In this document: positions 33,595 to 42,017 of the stretch, one piece after another
Layout: the number at the start of each line of letters is the position of its first letter
Numbering within the stretch: the stretch's first letter is position 1
Source: Oceanicola sp. 22II-s10i
Lineage (GTDB): Bacteria > Pseudomonadota > Alphaproteobacteria > Rhodobacterales > Rhodobacteraceae
NCBI RefSeq assembly: GCF_002210105.1
Contig: NZ_AQQU01000005.1
Location: forward strand, 124,001-188,000
Direction: 5' to 3'
DNA: 64,000 nucleotides
The notes under the pieces: model-generated
The model's database searches: none
Seen by the model: only the letters and a program-made list of their open reading frames with translations
What the model was told of the DNA's origin: nothing
Made by a program: the position numbers and the translations under genes

Positions 33595-35952
33595 TCAGAG
33601 GAACTCGATCTCTTCGCAGGCCGTGCCGCCGGAGGAGCTTCCGCTCGGCATCTCGTCTTCCTCGCAGTCCTTCGAGAACAGGTCCATCAGGTCCCCGCCG
33701 AAGCCGTGGTGCCCGTCTTCCGCATAATGCGTGAAGATCGGCAGACCATGGTGCTCGTATCCGGAGCTGTCGCACCCAGTCGTCGCGCCGGAGCCCTTGG
33801 TGCCACCGGAGCCTTTCGTTCCGCCGGTGCCCTTCGTTCCGCCGGAGCCCTTGGTGCCACCGGAGCCCTTCGTTCCACCGGAGCCCTTCGTCCCGCCGGT
33901 GCCCTTGGTGCCACCCGAGCCCTTGGAGCCGCCCGTCCCTTTCGGATCGCAGTCCTCTCCATCGCCCTTGGTCCCACCGGACCCTTTCGTTCCGCCAGAT
34001 CCCTTGGTGCCACCAGAGCCCTTCGTCCCACCGGAGCCCTTGGTGCCACCCGAGCCCCTGGAACCACCCGTCCCTTTCGGATCGCAGTCCTCTCCATCGC
34101 CCTTGGTCCCACCGGAGCCTTTCGTTCCGCCAGACCCCTTGGTGCCGCCAGACCCCTTCGTCCCACCGGAGCCCTTGGTGCCACCCGAGCCCTTGGAGCC
34201 GCCCGTCCCTTTCGGATCGCAGGCCTCTCCGTCGCCCTTGGTCCCACCGGAGCCTTTCGTTCCGCCAGACCCCTTGGTGCCGCCAGACCCCTTCGTCCCA
34301 CCGGAGCCCTTGGTGCCACCCGAGCCCTTGGAGCCGCCCGTCCCTTTCGGATCGCAGTCCTCTCCGTCGCCCTTGGTCCCACCGGAGCCTTTCGTCCCGC
34401 CAGATCCCTTGGTGCCGCCAGAGCCCTTCGTCCCGCCGGAACCTTTGGTGCCACCCGAGCCCTTGGAGCCGCCCGTCCCTTTCGGATCGCAGTCCTCTCC
34501 ATCGCCCTTGGTCCCACCGGACCCTTTCGTTCCGCCAGATCCCTTGGTGCCACCAGAGCCCTTCGTCCCACCGGAGCCCTTGGTGCCACCGGAGCCCTTC
34601 GTCCCGCCGGCGCCGTTGGTGCCACCCGCACCCTTGGAGCCGCCCGTCCCGTTCGGATCGCAGTCCTCTCCGTCGCCCTTGGTCCCACCGGCCCCTTTCG
34701 TCCCGCCAGCTCCCTTGGTGCCGCCAGAGCCCTTCGCCCCGCCGGAACCTTTGGTCCCACCCGAGCCCTTCGTGCCGCCCGACCCCTTCGTCCCACCGGC
34801 GCCTTTGGTGCCACCCGAGCCCTTCGAGCCGCCCGTCCCTTTCGGCTCGCAGTCCTCTCCATCGCCCTTGGGCCCACCGGAACCCTTCGTCCCGCCGGGG
34901 CCGTTGGTGCCACCCGCACCCTTGGAGCCGCCCGTCCCGTTCGGATCGCAGTCCTCTCCGTCGCCCTTGGTCCCACCGGCCCCTTTCGTCCCGCCAGCTC
35001 CCTTGGTGCCGCCAGAGCCCTTCGCCCCGCCGGAACCTTTGGTCCCACCCGAGCCCTTCGTGCCGCCCGACCCCTTCGTCCCACCGGCGCCTTTGGTGCC
35101 ACCCGAGCCCTTCGAGCCGCCCGTCCCTTTCGGCTCGCAGTCCTCTCCATCGCCCTTGGTCCCACCGGAACCCTTCGTTCCACCGGTGCCCTTGGTGCCA
35201 CCGGAACCCTTCGTCCCGCCGGTGCCGTTGGTGCCACCCGAACCCTTGGAGCCGCCCGTCCCTTTCGGATCGCAGTCCTCTCCATCACCCTTGGTCCCAC
35301 CGGAACCCTTCGTTCCACCGGTGCCCTTAGTGCCACCGGACCCCTTCGTCCCACCGGAGCCTTTGGTGCCACCCGAGCCCTTGGAGCCGCCCGTCCCTTT
35401 CGGATCGCAGTCCTCTCCATCACCCTTGGTCCCACCGGAGCCTTTCGTTCCGCCAGTTCCCTTGGTGCCGCCAGAGCCCTTCGTCCCGCCGGAGCCCTTC
35501 GTCCCACCGGAGCCCTTCGTCCCACCGGAGCCTTTCGTGCCGCCCGAACCCTTCGTGCCATCGGAGCCCTTGCTTCCGCCGGAGCCCTTAGTCCCGTCAG
35601 AACCCTTGCTACCGCCGGAGCCCTTGGTGCCACCGGAACCCTTGGTCCCGTGCTCGCCCTTCGTGCCTTTGGACCCCTTGGTCCCACCGGTTCCCTTCGT
35701 GCCACCGGTCCCGTCCGATTGGTCATCGTCGCAATCATCGCCGGAATGGTAATCCTTGGCGTGATCGAACAGGTGGTGACCTTTCCCGGTCTCCTCGGCG
35801 ACCTTGGAGATTTTGGAGGCAAGGTGATCCGAATACCAGCTTTCGAACGCGCCGCCCTCTACCCCGCCATTGTAGTAGGAGGACGTCGAGCTGGCGGTAT
35901 CGTGCCCGCTGGCATGGTGAGTTTTGGGTGCATGGATATGGGAGAGTTTCAT
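33595..35952 (-). CDS. Collagen-like (Gly-X-Y) repeat protein with periodic cysteines
   Basis: A 785-residue low-complexity protein. A non-repetitive, His-rich head (1-80, MKLSHIHAPKTHHASG) is followed by about 640 residues of Gly-X-Y triplets, mainly GSG-GTK. These are punctuated 11 times by GDGE(D/A)C(D/E)P(K/N), mostly every 45 residues (135 bp). A Cys/acidic tail ends in ACEEIEFL. Each punctuation breaks the Gly-X-Y register and brings one Cys, suggesting segmental triple helices cross-linked by disulfides or binding metal. No signal peptide is seen. Differences between repeats are mostly third-position and synonymous on this strand, which supports this strand over the open frames opposite. 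No strong ribosome site. It may be an exported surface or matrix protein. Confidence 0.75.
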   Translation of the reverse strand: MKLSHIHAPKTHHASGHDTASSTSSYYNGGVEGGAFESWYSDHLASKISKVAEETGKGHHLFDHAKDYHSGDDCDDDQSDGTGGTKGTGGTKGSKGTKGEHGTKGSGGTKGSGGSKGSDGTKGSGGSKGSDGTKGSGGTKGSGGTKGSGGTKGSGGTKGSGGTKGTGGTKGSGGTKGDGEDCDPKGTGGSKGSGGTKGSGGTKGSGGTKGTGGTKGSGGTKGDGEDCDPKGTGGSKGSGGTNGTGGTKGSGGTKGTGGTKGSGGTKGDGEDCEPKGTGGSKGSGGTKGAGGTKGSGGTKGSGGTKGSGGAKGSGGTKGAGGTKGAGGTKGDGEDCDPNGTGGSKGAGGTNGPGGTKGSGGPKGDGEDCEPKGTGGSKGSGGTKGAGGTKGSGGTKGSGGTKGSGGAKGSGGTKGAGGTKGAGGTKGDGEDCDPNGTGGSKGAGGTNGAGGTKGSGGTKGSGGTKGSGGTKGSGGTKGSGGTKGDGEDCDPKGTGGSKGSGGTKGSGGTKGSGGTKGSGGTKGSGGTKGDGEDCDPKGTGGSKGSGGTKGSGGTKGSGGTKGSGGTKGSGGTKGDGEACDPKGTGGSKGSGGTKGSGGTKGSGGTKGSGGTKGSGGTKGDGEDCDPKGTGGSRGSGGTKGSGGTKGSGGTKGSGGTKGSGGTKGDGEDCDPKGTGGSKGSGGTKGTGGTKGSGGTKGSGGTKGSGGTKGTGGTKGSGGTKGSGATTGCDSSGYEHHGLPIFTHYAEDGHHGFGGDLMDLFSKDCEEDEMPSGSSSGGTACEEIEFL
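33796..35715. repeat. Tandem repeat array within the collagen-like gene
   Basis: The motif gcagtcctctcc (encoding the GDGEDC step) ends at 33960, 34095, 34230 (gcagg variant), 34365, 34500, 34671, 34860, 34959, 35148, 35283 and 35418. Spacings are mostly 135 bp, with 171, 189 and 99. A 288-bp block at 34612-34899 is repeated almost perfectly at 34900-35187, showing a recent tandem duplication. An 18-bp unit underlies the whole array, so slippage-driven length variation is expected. Confidence 0.85.
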
Positions 35953-36538
35953 CGTGACAATTACCCTACTGCGGCTGAGGGCCTTCGACGTGGCACCTCG
36001 GCGTTTAACTGATTAACGCGGCATCCCGACCGGTCTCTCGTAATAGGGCCACAAGACGAACACTTTTTTAACAAATTTTTTACATTCAACTCAGAGATTT
36101 ACATTATTTTTGACCACAATTAATCCCCGAAGCAGAGACTGTTCTCGATACATGGACAACGAGAACTTGATGGGATTGTGAAGCCTCGCCTGTTGACGCC
36201 AGAAACCGGACAACCGGCGAAACCCGGTCCCTCCCCGAATCGGGGGATATGCCAGAAAACTTTCGGCGAGACCCTTTGCCATTCACGCCAGTGGCTTGAC
36301 GGGACAGACTTGGATTCACACAGATCGCTTCGGGCACTGACATCTATCTTCAGGCGAATGAACCTGGGTGATAACTCCAACTCCGCACCAAATGCACATT
36401 CCCAATTCACCTTTGAATCCGCCAAAACAAGGCGCCTTCGCCTTATTTTCGCCACAGTGTTTCCAGTTAATGCAAAGTTGTGTGAACGAGTGTTATTTGT
36501 AGCGATTGAGGAAACGAAATGCGTGTCGCTTGCCGGTC
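35953..36538. other. 586-bp divergent intergenic region with low-GC patch
   Basis: It separates the divergent collagen-like and Hint-protein genes. The segment 36055-36125 is markedly AT-rich (runs of T and A) and is the likely promoter area for one or both genes. Short open frames here look unlike proteins. A 7-codon leader frame at 36519-36542 is described separately. Confidence 0.5.
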
Positions 36539-36542
36539 ATGA
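36519..36542 (+). CDS. Possible 7-codon leader peptide overlapping the Hint gene start
   Basis: ATG at 36519 has a good ribosome site (gaggaaacgaa) and encodes MRVACRS before a TGA at 36540-36542. That stop overlaps the ATG of the Hint protein gene (ATGA). The Hint ATG itself has no ribosome site at normal distance, so its translation may depend on termination of this minicistron. The alternative is a TTG start at 36506 for the main gene. Confidence 0.35.
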   Translation: MRVACRS

Positions 36543-37579
36543 CTGTGTACATCTCGGAGATCCGTTTCGAGAACAACGCCGACTTCGTCGAAATTGTAGC
36601 CACGAATGACGAGGACCTGTCGGGCTATCTCGTCGCGGTGTACGACGGAACGGGCAAGCTGCGTTACACGCAGTCGCTCGCCGGCCAGTTCGTGGCCCAT
36701 ACCGGCGGCAACGATGGCTACCTCGTCAACGTGTCCGACGGATTGCCCGACATGGGCAAGAACTGGGCCGTCGCGCTGCTGGACGACAGCGGCAACGTGA
36801 TCCAGTTCCTCAGTTCCGATGCAACGGTCACCGCCACGGACGGTCCGGCCGTCGGAGAAACCAGCACCAACCTGGGCAGCATCACCTCAGGCGGCCAGTC
36901 GCTGCAGACCGATGATGGCGGCGCGACCTATTTTGCGCAGAGCTCGCCAAATCCCGGCACGATCCCGTGTTTCGCCGCCGGCACCCTAATCGATACACCT
37001 GCCGGAGCCCGCCGCGTCGAGGACCTGAAGCCCGGTGACTGGGTCAGCACCCTGGACCACGGGCCGATGCGCGTGCAGTGGAGGCGACGGAGCCTACACG
37101 ATCTGCAGCAGAGCGCGGGGCCCCAGATGCCCATACTGATCCCGGCGGGCTCGCTCGGTCGACGCACGCCGTCCCGCGATCTGGTCGTGTCGCCGCAGCA
37201 CCGCATTTTCGTCGGCGGCATGGGTCAGCTCGAGGACATCTTTCGTACCGAGGCGCTCGTTCCCGCCAAGGCATTGATCGGATACCGCGGGATACGGGAG
37301 ATGCGCGGCCGGAAGCAGGTCACATGGGTCCATTTCGCCTTTGACCAGCACGAGATCGTCACATCAAACGGCGCGCTCACGGAGTCACTGCTGATCGGGC
37401 AGCAGGTGCAGCGCGGTCTCAACGCATTGCAAAGTTCCGCCCTGAGGGCCGTATTCGCAGGAAAACGGATGGGCGCAGACATTATGGCCCCGGCCAGAAA
37501 TTGCATGAAGGTGCAGGACGTCCGGCGACGCCTGTCCGATGCGCGGGTGAACTTCCATACACTCCCGGTCTGCGCCTGA
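36539..37579 (+). CDS. Lamin-tail-like plus Hint domain protein
   Basis: A 346-residue protein. Residues 1-135 resemble a lamin-tail domain (YISEIRFENNADFVEIV, then DLSGYLVAVYDGTG). Residues 144-290 form a Hint (hedgehog/intein) domain starting CFAAGTLIDTPAGARRVEDL, with the nucleophile Cys144 after Pro143 and SPQHRIFV as the B-block His region. Hint domains of this type are frequent in Rhodobacteraceae and can self-cleave or act in protein maturation; activity here is unproven. No signal peptide, which fits non-classical (possibly type I) export. Divergent from the collagen-like gene. The start is uncertain (TTG 36506 or ATG 36539). Confidence 0.82.
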   Translation: MTVYISEIRFENNADFVEIVATNDEDLSGYLVAVYDGTGKLRYTQSLAGQFVAHTGGNDGYLVNVSDGLPDMGKNWAVALLDDSGNVIQFLSSDATVTATDGPAVGETSTNLGSITSGGQSLQTDDGGATYFAQSSPNPGTIPCFAAGTLIDTPAGARRVEDLKPGDWVSTLDHGPMRVQWRRRSLHDLQQSAGPQMPILIPAGSLGRRTPSRDLVVSPQHRIFVGGMGQLEDIFRTEALVPAKALIGYRGIREMRGRKQVTWVHFAFDQHEIVTSNGALTESLLIGQQVQRGLNALQSSALRAVFAGKRMGADIMAPARNCMKVQDVRRRLSDARVNFHTLPVCA

Positions 37580-37769
37580 CAGTTGCCTCGTGGCAAGGTC
37601 TGTCCTGACCTCTGGCGGCATGACCTGGCTCAGACCTCTATCCCGGCGATTCCTTCTGTCCTCTAGCGTGGGCTGGCTTTGCTACCTTCCCGTGTTGACC
37701 CCAAACCCCATTGGCTTCGCGCTCGGCACCACCTCGCCACCTTGGTCGAGGAAGCCACAAGCCGTTTGT

Positions 37770-37810
37770 TCAAGAGCAGACTCTTGACCACGGACCGGCG
37801 ATAAAATACT
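37770..37810 (+). promoter_or_regulatory. Putative tRNA-Gly promoter with overlapping inverted repeat
   Basis: TTGACC at 37784-37789 and AATACT at 37805-37810 (15-bp spacer) precede the tRNA by about 15 bp. A perfect hairpin TCAAGAG-caga-CTCTTGA (37770-37787) overlaps the -35 element. It could be a terminator remnant of the upstream gene or a regulatory dyad. Confidence 0.4.
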
Positions 37811-37825
37811 CGTCCATTCCATCGA

Positions 37826-37899
37826 GCGGGTATGGTGTAATGGTAGCGCCCTAGCCTTCCAAGCTAGTCGTGCGGGTTCGATTCCCGCTACCCGCTCCA
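37826..37899 (+). tRNA. tRNA-Gly (anticodon UCC)
   Basis: A 74-nt cloverleaf. Acceptor GCGGGTA pairs with TACCCGC. The anticodon stem CTAGC/GCTAG encloses CTTCCAA, giving anticodon TCC. The T-arm is GCGGG-TTCGATT-CCCGC. The discriminator T is followed by encoded CCA at 37897-37899. It reads GGA (and possibly GGG) codons. Confidence 0.95.
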
Positions 37900-38035
37900 G
37901 CTTCTCCCCCGATTTCTCGCCCTGCAAAACCGCACATCCACCCGATCGCCGCGGCGTCAATCTTGCATTAACCCTTTGCGGCACGCATCTTCCATGGACC
38001 CGCTGGAAGTGCGGGCACCAAGGGGAGGAGATACG

Positions 38036-39934
38036 ATGACGTTCGCCAGCTGCGCGGATGCGCTTGCGATTCAAAACGAAATGCCCTGGCAGGAGCGCGA
38101 CGTCCCGGCCACCCTCTATGGCCTGCTGGCGCGGACCGCGGGCAAGTTCCCCTCGCACAATGCGATCAGTTTTCAGCTGGAATCCGGGCCCGACGACAAG
38201 GCCGAGACGCTCACCTGGTCGGAACTGCACGACAAGGTCTGCCAGGCCGCGAACCTGTTCCGGTCGCTCGGCGTGGGCGAGGATGACGTGGTCGCCCTGA
38301 TCCTGCCGAACTCGACCGAGACGGTGATCGCCACCATCGCGGGCGCCATCGCCGGGATCGTCAACCCGATCAACCCGCTGCTGGAGCCGGAACAGATCGG
38401 CGCCATCCTGCGCGAGACGAACGCCAAGGTCGTCGTCACCCTGCGCAATTTCCCCAAGACGGACATCGCCCAGAAAACGGCCGAGGCGGTGCGCCACGCT
38501 CCCAACGTCCACACCGTGCTGACCGTGGACCTGAACCGCTACCTGACCCCGCCCAAGAGCTGGATCGTCCCGCTGATCCGCCCCAAGGTGCCGGGCAAGC
38601 ATCATGCGGACGTCAAAGGCTTCAACGCCGAGATCGCGCGCCAGCCCAAGACGCTGAGCTTCCCCGACAGCACCGGCGACCGGGTGGCGGCCTATTTCCA
38701 CACCGGCGGCACCACGGGCATGCCCAAGGTCGCGCAGCACAAGTATTCCGGCATCATCTACAACGGCTGGATCGGGCACACGCTGCTCTATACCGAAACG
38801 GACAACATCATCTGTCCGCTGCCGATGTTCCACGTCTTTGCCTGCCACGTCATCATGATGGCCGCCATATCCTCGGGCGCGCATGTCGTGTTCCCGACCC
38901 CGGCCGGCTATCGCGGCGATGGCGTGTTCGACAACTTCTGGAAGCTGTGCGAGCGCTGGAAGATCACCTTCATCATCACCGTGCCAACCGCGATCTCGGC
39001 CCTGATGCAGCGCCCCGTGGACGCCGACATCTCGACCGTCAAGACCGCCTTCTCGGGCTCGGCCCCACTTCCTGCCGAACTGTTTAACCGGTTCGAGAAG
39101 GCCGCCGGCATCAACATCGTCGAGGGCTACGGCCTGACCGAGGCGACCTGCCTCGTCGCCTGTAACCCGGTCGACGGGGAAAAGAAGATCGGTTCGGTCG
39201 GCATACCCTTCCCCTATTGCGACGTCCGCATCATCGACCACACCACCCCCGAGGCGCGGGAATGCGGCGTGGACGAGGTGGGTGAGATCTGCGTCTCGAA
39301 CCCCGGTGTCAACGAAGGCTCGACCTATACCGAAGAACTGAAGAACCGTGACCTCTACCACGGCCTGCCCGACACCAACCGCCTCTATCTCCGGACCGGC
39401 GACCTCGGGCGCGTCGACGCGGACGGCTACCTGTGGATCACAGGGCGCGCCAAGGACCTCATCATCCGCGGCGGGCACAACATCGACCCGGCCGAGATCG
39501 AGGACGCCATGCTGTCGCATCCCGCCGTCGCCTTCGCGGGCGCCATCGGCCAGCCGGATGCGCGGGCGGGCGAACTGCCCTGCGTCTATGTCGAACTGGT
39601 GGCCGGATCGGATGTCACGATCGAGGAACTGACGCAGCACGCCGAACGGCACGTGCATGAACGCGCGGCGATCCCCAAGCATATCGAGGTCATGGACGAA
39701 CTGCCCAAGACCGCGGTCGGCAAGGTCTTCAAGCCGGACCTTCGCAAGATGGCGATCACCCGCGTCTACAACGCCGCGCTGACCGAAGCGGGCATTCCCG
39801 CCGAAGTGGTGCGCGTCGTGGATGACAAGAAGCTCGGCTTGACGGCGATGATCCGCAAGACCGGCGATGCGGACGAGGCGGCGATCGACGGGCTGATCGG
39901 GACCTTCACCCGTCCGTGGAAATGGGCGGAGTGA
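38036..39934 (+). CDS. Acyl-CoA synthetase (AMP-forming)
   Basis: A 632-residue ANL enzyme. P-loop YFHTGGTTGMPKVAQ, then SGSAPLPAELF, VEGYGLTEAT, RTGDLGRVDADGYLWITGR and a C-terminal catalytic Lys in KTAVGKVFKPDLRK. It activates a fatty or related carboxylic acid as a CoA thioester via the adenylate. It is larger than the 511-residue ligase at 22434 because of inserts in the N-terminal domain. The ATG at 38036 follows GGGGAGGAG; the upstream Met at 37994 has no such site. A GNAT gene overlaps its 3' end. Confidence 0.92.
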   Translation: MTFASCADALAIQNEMPWQERDVPATLYGLLARTAGKFPSHNAISFQLESGPDDKAETLTWSELHDKVCQAANLFRSLGVGEDDVVALILPNSTETVIATIAGAIAGIVNPINPLLEPEQIGAILRETNAKVVVTLRNFPKTDIAQKTAEAVRHAPNVHTVLTVDLNRYLTPPKSWIVPLIRPKVPGKHHADVKGFNAEIARQPKTLSFPDSTGDRVAAYFHTGGTTGMPKVAQHKYSGIIYNGWIGHTLLYTETDNIICPLPMFHVFACHVIMMAAISSGAHVVFPTPAGYRGDGVFDNFWKLCERWKITFIITVPTAISALMQRPVDADISTVKTAFSGSAPLPAELFNRFEKAAGINIVEGYGLTEATCLVACNPVDGEKKIGSVGIPFPYCDVRIIDHTTPEARECGVDEVGEICVSNPGVNEGSTYTEELKNRDLYHGLPDTNRLYLRTGDLGRVDADGYLWITGRAKDLIIRGGHNIDPAEIEDAMLSHPAVAFAGAIGQPDARAGELPCVYVELVAGSDVTIEELTQHAERHVHERAAIPKHIEVMDELPKTAVGKVFKPDLRKMAITRVYNAALTEAGIPAEVVRVVDDKKLGLTAMIRKTGDADEAAIDGLIGTFTRPWKWAE

Positions 39935-40518
39935 TCCGGCCCGCCGTAGCCGACGACGCCGATCTGCTGGTCTGGGCCAAGGCCACGGCCAGCGAACATT
40001 TCGGCAGCATCCTGCGCCGCGCGGCCATCCCCGACCCGAAAGCGGCCGCCGAGGCCTGGGGTCTGGATACGCGGGCGCGGATCTGTGACGACGCGGACAA
40101 GCTGTGCTGGCGCAACTGGCGGGTTGCGGAAACCGGCGGGCGGGCCGCCGGGGCGATCCTGATCTTTCAGGACATGGACCCGCCCGTGATCAACGACGAG
40201 ACCCCCGTGCCGCTGCGCCCGATCCTGTCGCTGCTGCCCGGCACGGCCGGATCGCTCTATGTCGACAGCGTGGCGGTCCAGCCCGAGGCGCGCGGCGCAG
40301 GACTGGCCCGCGCGATGATGCTGCAGGCCGAGGCCGAAGCCCGCGACCGCGCCCTGCCCCGCCTGACGCTGATCGCCCTGTCCTCGAACGACGCGGCCCG
40401 GCCGCTCTACTTCGATCTGGGCTACCGGGACGCGGATGTTGCCGAACTGGTCCCTAGTGACTGGGCCCCCGAGGCGACCCATGCCTACCTGATGGAGAAG
40501 CGGCTGACGTTGACGTAA
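39922..40518 (+). CDS. GNAT family N-acetyltransferase
   Basis: A 198-residue GNAT protein. The acetyl-CoA-binding motif A reads LYVDSVAVQPEARGAGLARAMM (Q/RxxGxG/A-like: EARGAGLA), followed by LIALSSNDAARPLYFDLGYRD, the usual motif B. The substrate (small molecule or protein amine) is unknown. It overlaps the synthetase by 13 bp and is probably co-transcribed, although a functional link is not obvious. GTG codons at 39916 and 39931 are alternative starts. Confidence 0.82.
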   Translation: MGGVIRPAVADDADLLVWAKATASEHFGSILRRAAIPDPKAAAEAWGLDTRARICDDADKLCWRNWRVAETGGRAAGAILIFQDMDPPVINDETPVPLRPILSLLPGTAGSLYVDSVAVQPEARGAGLARAMMLQAEAEARDRALPRLTLIALSSNDAARPLYFDLGYRDADVAELVPSDWAPEATHAYLMEKRLTLT

Positions 40519-40715
40519 AGTCACAAGAGCCATCGCCGTATCAGGGCATTCCTTTTGAGTCAGTGCCTTAACCTCTTTCGCACCCCCGCCCGCCTGTCCG
40601 TCATAAGCGCCCTTCCGCGGATTGTGACCAATCTCTCCTTGTCGGACGCCGTTCGGCTTGGTTCACTCGGGATCTGTTCCATTGCGTTGGAATGGTGCCG
40701 GAAGGGAGGCCAGCA

Positions 40716-41990
40716 ATGAAAGACGCACTTCACAGCTCGCTCGACGAAAGCCGCGAGGCGGCCTATGCGACGCCGCTCGACCAGTTCACGGTCGCGCAGC
40801 CCGAGCGGTTTGCGAACGAGACGATCTGGCCCTGGTTCCAGCGCCTGCGCGAAGAGGCACCCGTTCACTGGTGCAACACTGGCGGCTATGAATCGCACTG
40901 GTCGGTGACCCGCTACGAAGACATCATGGCGATCGACACCGATCACCGCCGGTTCTCCTCGGCCGAAGGCATCACGCTGCAGACCCCCGAGGGTCGCGAA
41001 TATTCCGAAACCCGCGGCACCAAGGGCGCGGGCTTCATCACCATGGACAATCCCGAGCACAACACGCAGCGCAAGCAGGTGGCGCCGGCCTTCACGCCGC
41101 CCAGCCTCGACAAGCTGCGCGTGCTGCTGCGGGAACGGGCCGAAAAGCTGCTGGACAGCCTGCCCGTCGGGGAAACCTTCGACTGGGTCGATCTGGTCAG
41201 CAAGGAATACACGGCCATGACGCTGGCCACGCTCTTCGACTTCCCGTTCGAGGACCGTCGCAAGCTGACCCACTGGTCCGACGTCATCACCAACACCCCG
41301 CCGCACGGCCCGGTCAAGGACTGGGACCAGAAGTTCTACGAGACGATGGAGTGCTTCACCGCCTTCGACGAGCTGCTGGAACAGCGCAAGGCGGCGCCGC
41401 CGTCCTTCGACCTGATCTCGATGCTCGCGCATGGCGAGGGCACGCGCGACATGCCCAAGAACATCTATCACGGCAACGTGGTGCTGCTGATCGTGGGCGG
41501 CAACGACACGACGCGGAACACGCTGTCGGGCTCGGTCTATGCGCTGAACAAGTTCCCGGACCAGTACGACCGCCTGCGCGCCGATCCCTCGCTGATCCCC
41601 CAGATGGTTTCCGAGACGATCCGCTGGCAGACCCCGCTGGCCCACATGGCCCGGATCGCGCAGGAAGATGTGGAGATGCACGGCCAGACCATCCGCAAGG
41701 GCGACCGGGTCATCATGTGGTATGCCTCGGGCAACCGCGACACCGACCGGATCGAGAACCCGGACGAGTTCATCATCGGTCGCGACATCGCCAAGGCGCA
41801 CCTGTCCTTCGGCTTCGGCATCCACCGCTGCCTCGGCAACCGCGTCGCGGAGCTGCAGCTGACGATCCTGTGGGAAGAGATCCTGAAGCGGTTCCCCGTC
41901 ATCGAACTGGTCGAGGAACCGACGCGCACCCATTCGGTGTTCGTCAAAGGTTACGAGACCCTGCCGGTGCGCATCCCCGCACGGAACTGA
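40716..41990 (+). CDS. Cytochrome P450, CYP153-like
   Basis: A 424-residue soluble bacterial P450. I-helix GGNDTT (261-266), ExxR at Glu300-Arg303, heme loop FGFGIHRCLG with Cys372. The stretches VGGNDTTRNTLSG, NKFPDQYDRLRADP, IRWQTPLAHMARIA and VIMWYASGNRD strongly recall CYP153 alkane/fatty-acid terminal hydroxylases, but assignment by eye does not exclude a neighbouring family. No ferredoxin or ferredoxin reductase gene is adjacent, so redox partners must come from elsewhere. The ATG at 40716 follows GGGAGG. An HxlR regulator is convergent. Confidence 0.9.
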   Translation: MKDALHSSLDESREAAYATPLDQFTVAQPERFANETIWPWFQRLREEAPVHWCNTGGYESHWSVTRYEDIMAIDTDHRRFSSAEGITLQTPEGREYSETRGTKGAGFITMDNPEHNTQRKQVAPAFTPPSLDKLRVLLRERAEKLLDSLPVGETFDWVDLVSKEYTAMTLATLFDFPFEDRRKLTHWSDVITNTPPHGPVKDWDQKFYETMECFTAFDELLEQRKAAPPSFDLISMLAHGEGTRDMPKNIYHGNVVLLIVGGNDTTRNTLSGSVYALNKFPDQYDRLRADPSLIPQMVSETIRWQTPLAHMARIAQEDVEMHGQTIRKGDRVIMWYASGNRDTDRIENPDEFIIGRDIAKAHLSFGFGIHRCLGNRVAELQLTILWEEILKRFPVIELVEEPTRTHSVFVKGYETLPVRIPARN

Positions 41991-41997
41991 GCCAAGC

Positions 41998-42017
41998 GGG
42001 CGGAGGTCACTCCGCCC
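41998..42017. terminator. Bidirectional hairpin between P450 and HxlR genes
   Basis: GGGCGGAG-gtca-CTCCGCCC is a perfect 8-bp stem between two convergent genes. It overlaps the last codons of the regulator gene. No U-tract is present on either side. Confidence 0.5.

Noticed and set aside
33796-35715. Regular 135-bp repeats suggesting a CRISPR-like array
   Set aside because: Repeats are contiguous, protein-coding with an 18-bp sub-unit, and have no unique spacers or cas genes.
33448-36012. Long plus-strand open frames through the repeat region (Gly/Ala/Thr/Leu-rich, and a PEPFVPP-type frame at 33731-35752)
   Set aside because: They mirror the minus-strand Gly-X-Y repeats. Differences between repeat copies are mostly synonymous only on the minus strand, and the plus frames have no sensible start.
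36091-36455. Small minus-strand frames upstream of the collagen-like gene
   Set aside because: No ribosome sites, three competing frames over the same bases, and no protein-like composition.
37826-37899. tRNA-Gly as integration site of the 28.6-37.8 kb region
   Set aside because: No integrase and no duplicate of the tRNA 3' end were seen, and the accessory-looking DNA lies on the 5' side of the tRNA rather than the 3' side.
40678-40693. ttcca...tggaa dyad before the P450 gene as an operator
   Set aside because: Only 5 bp per arm, close to the ribosome site, and expected by chance at this frequency.
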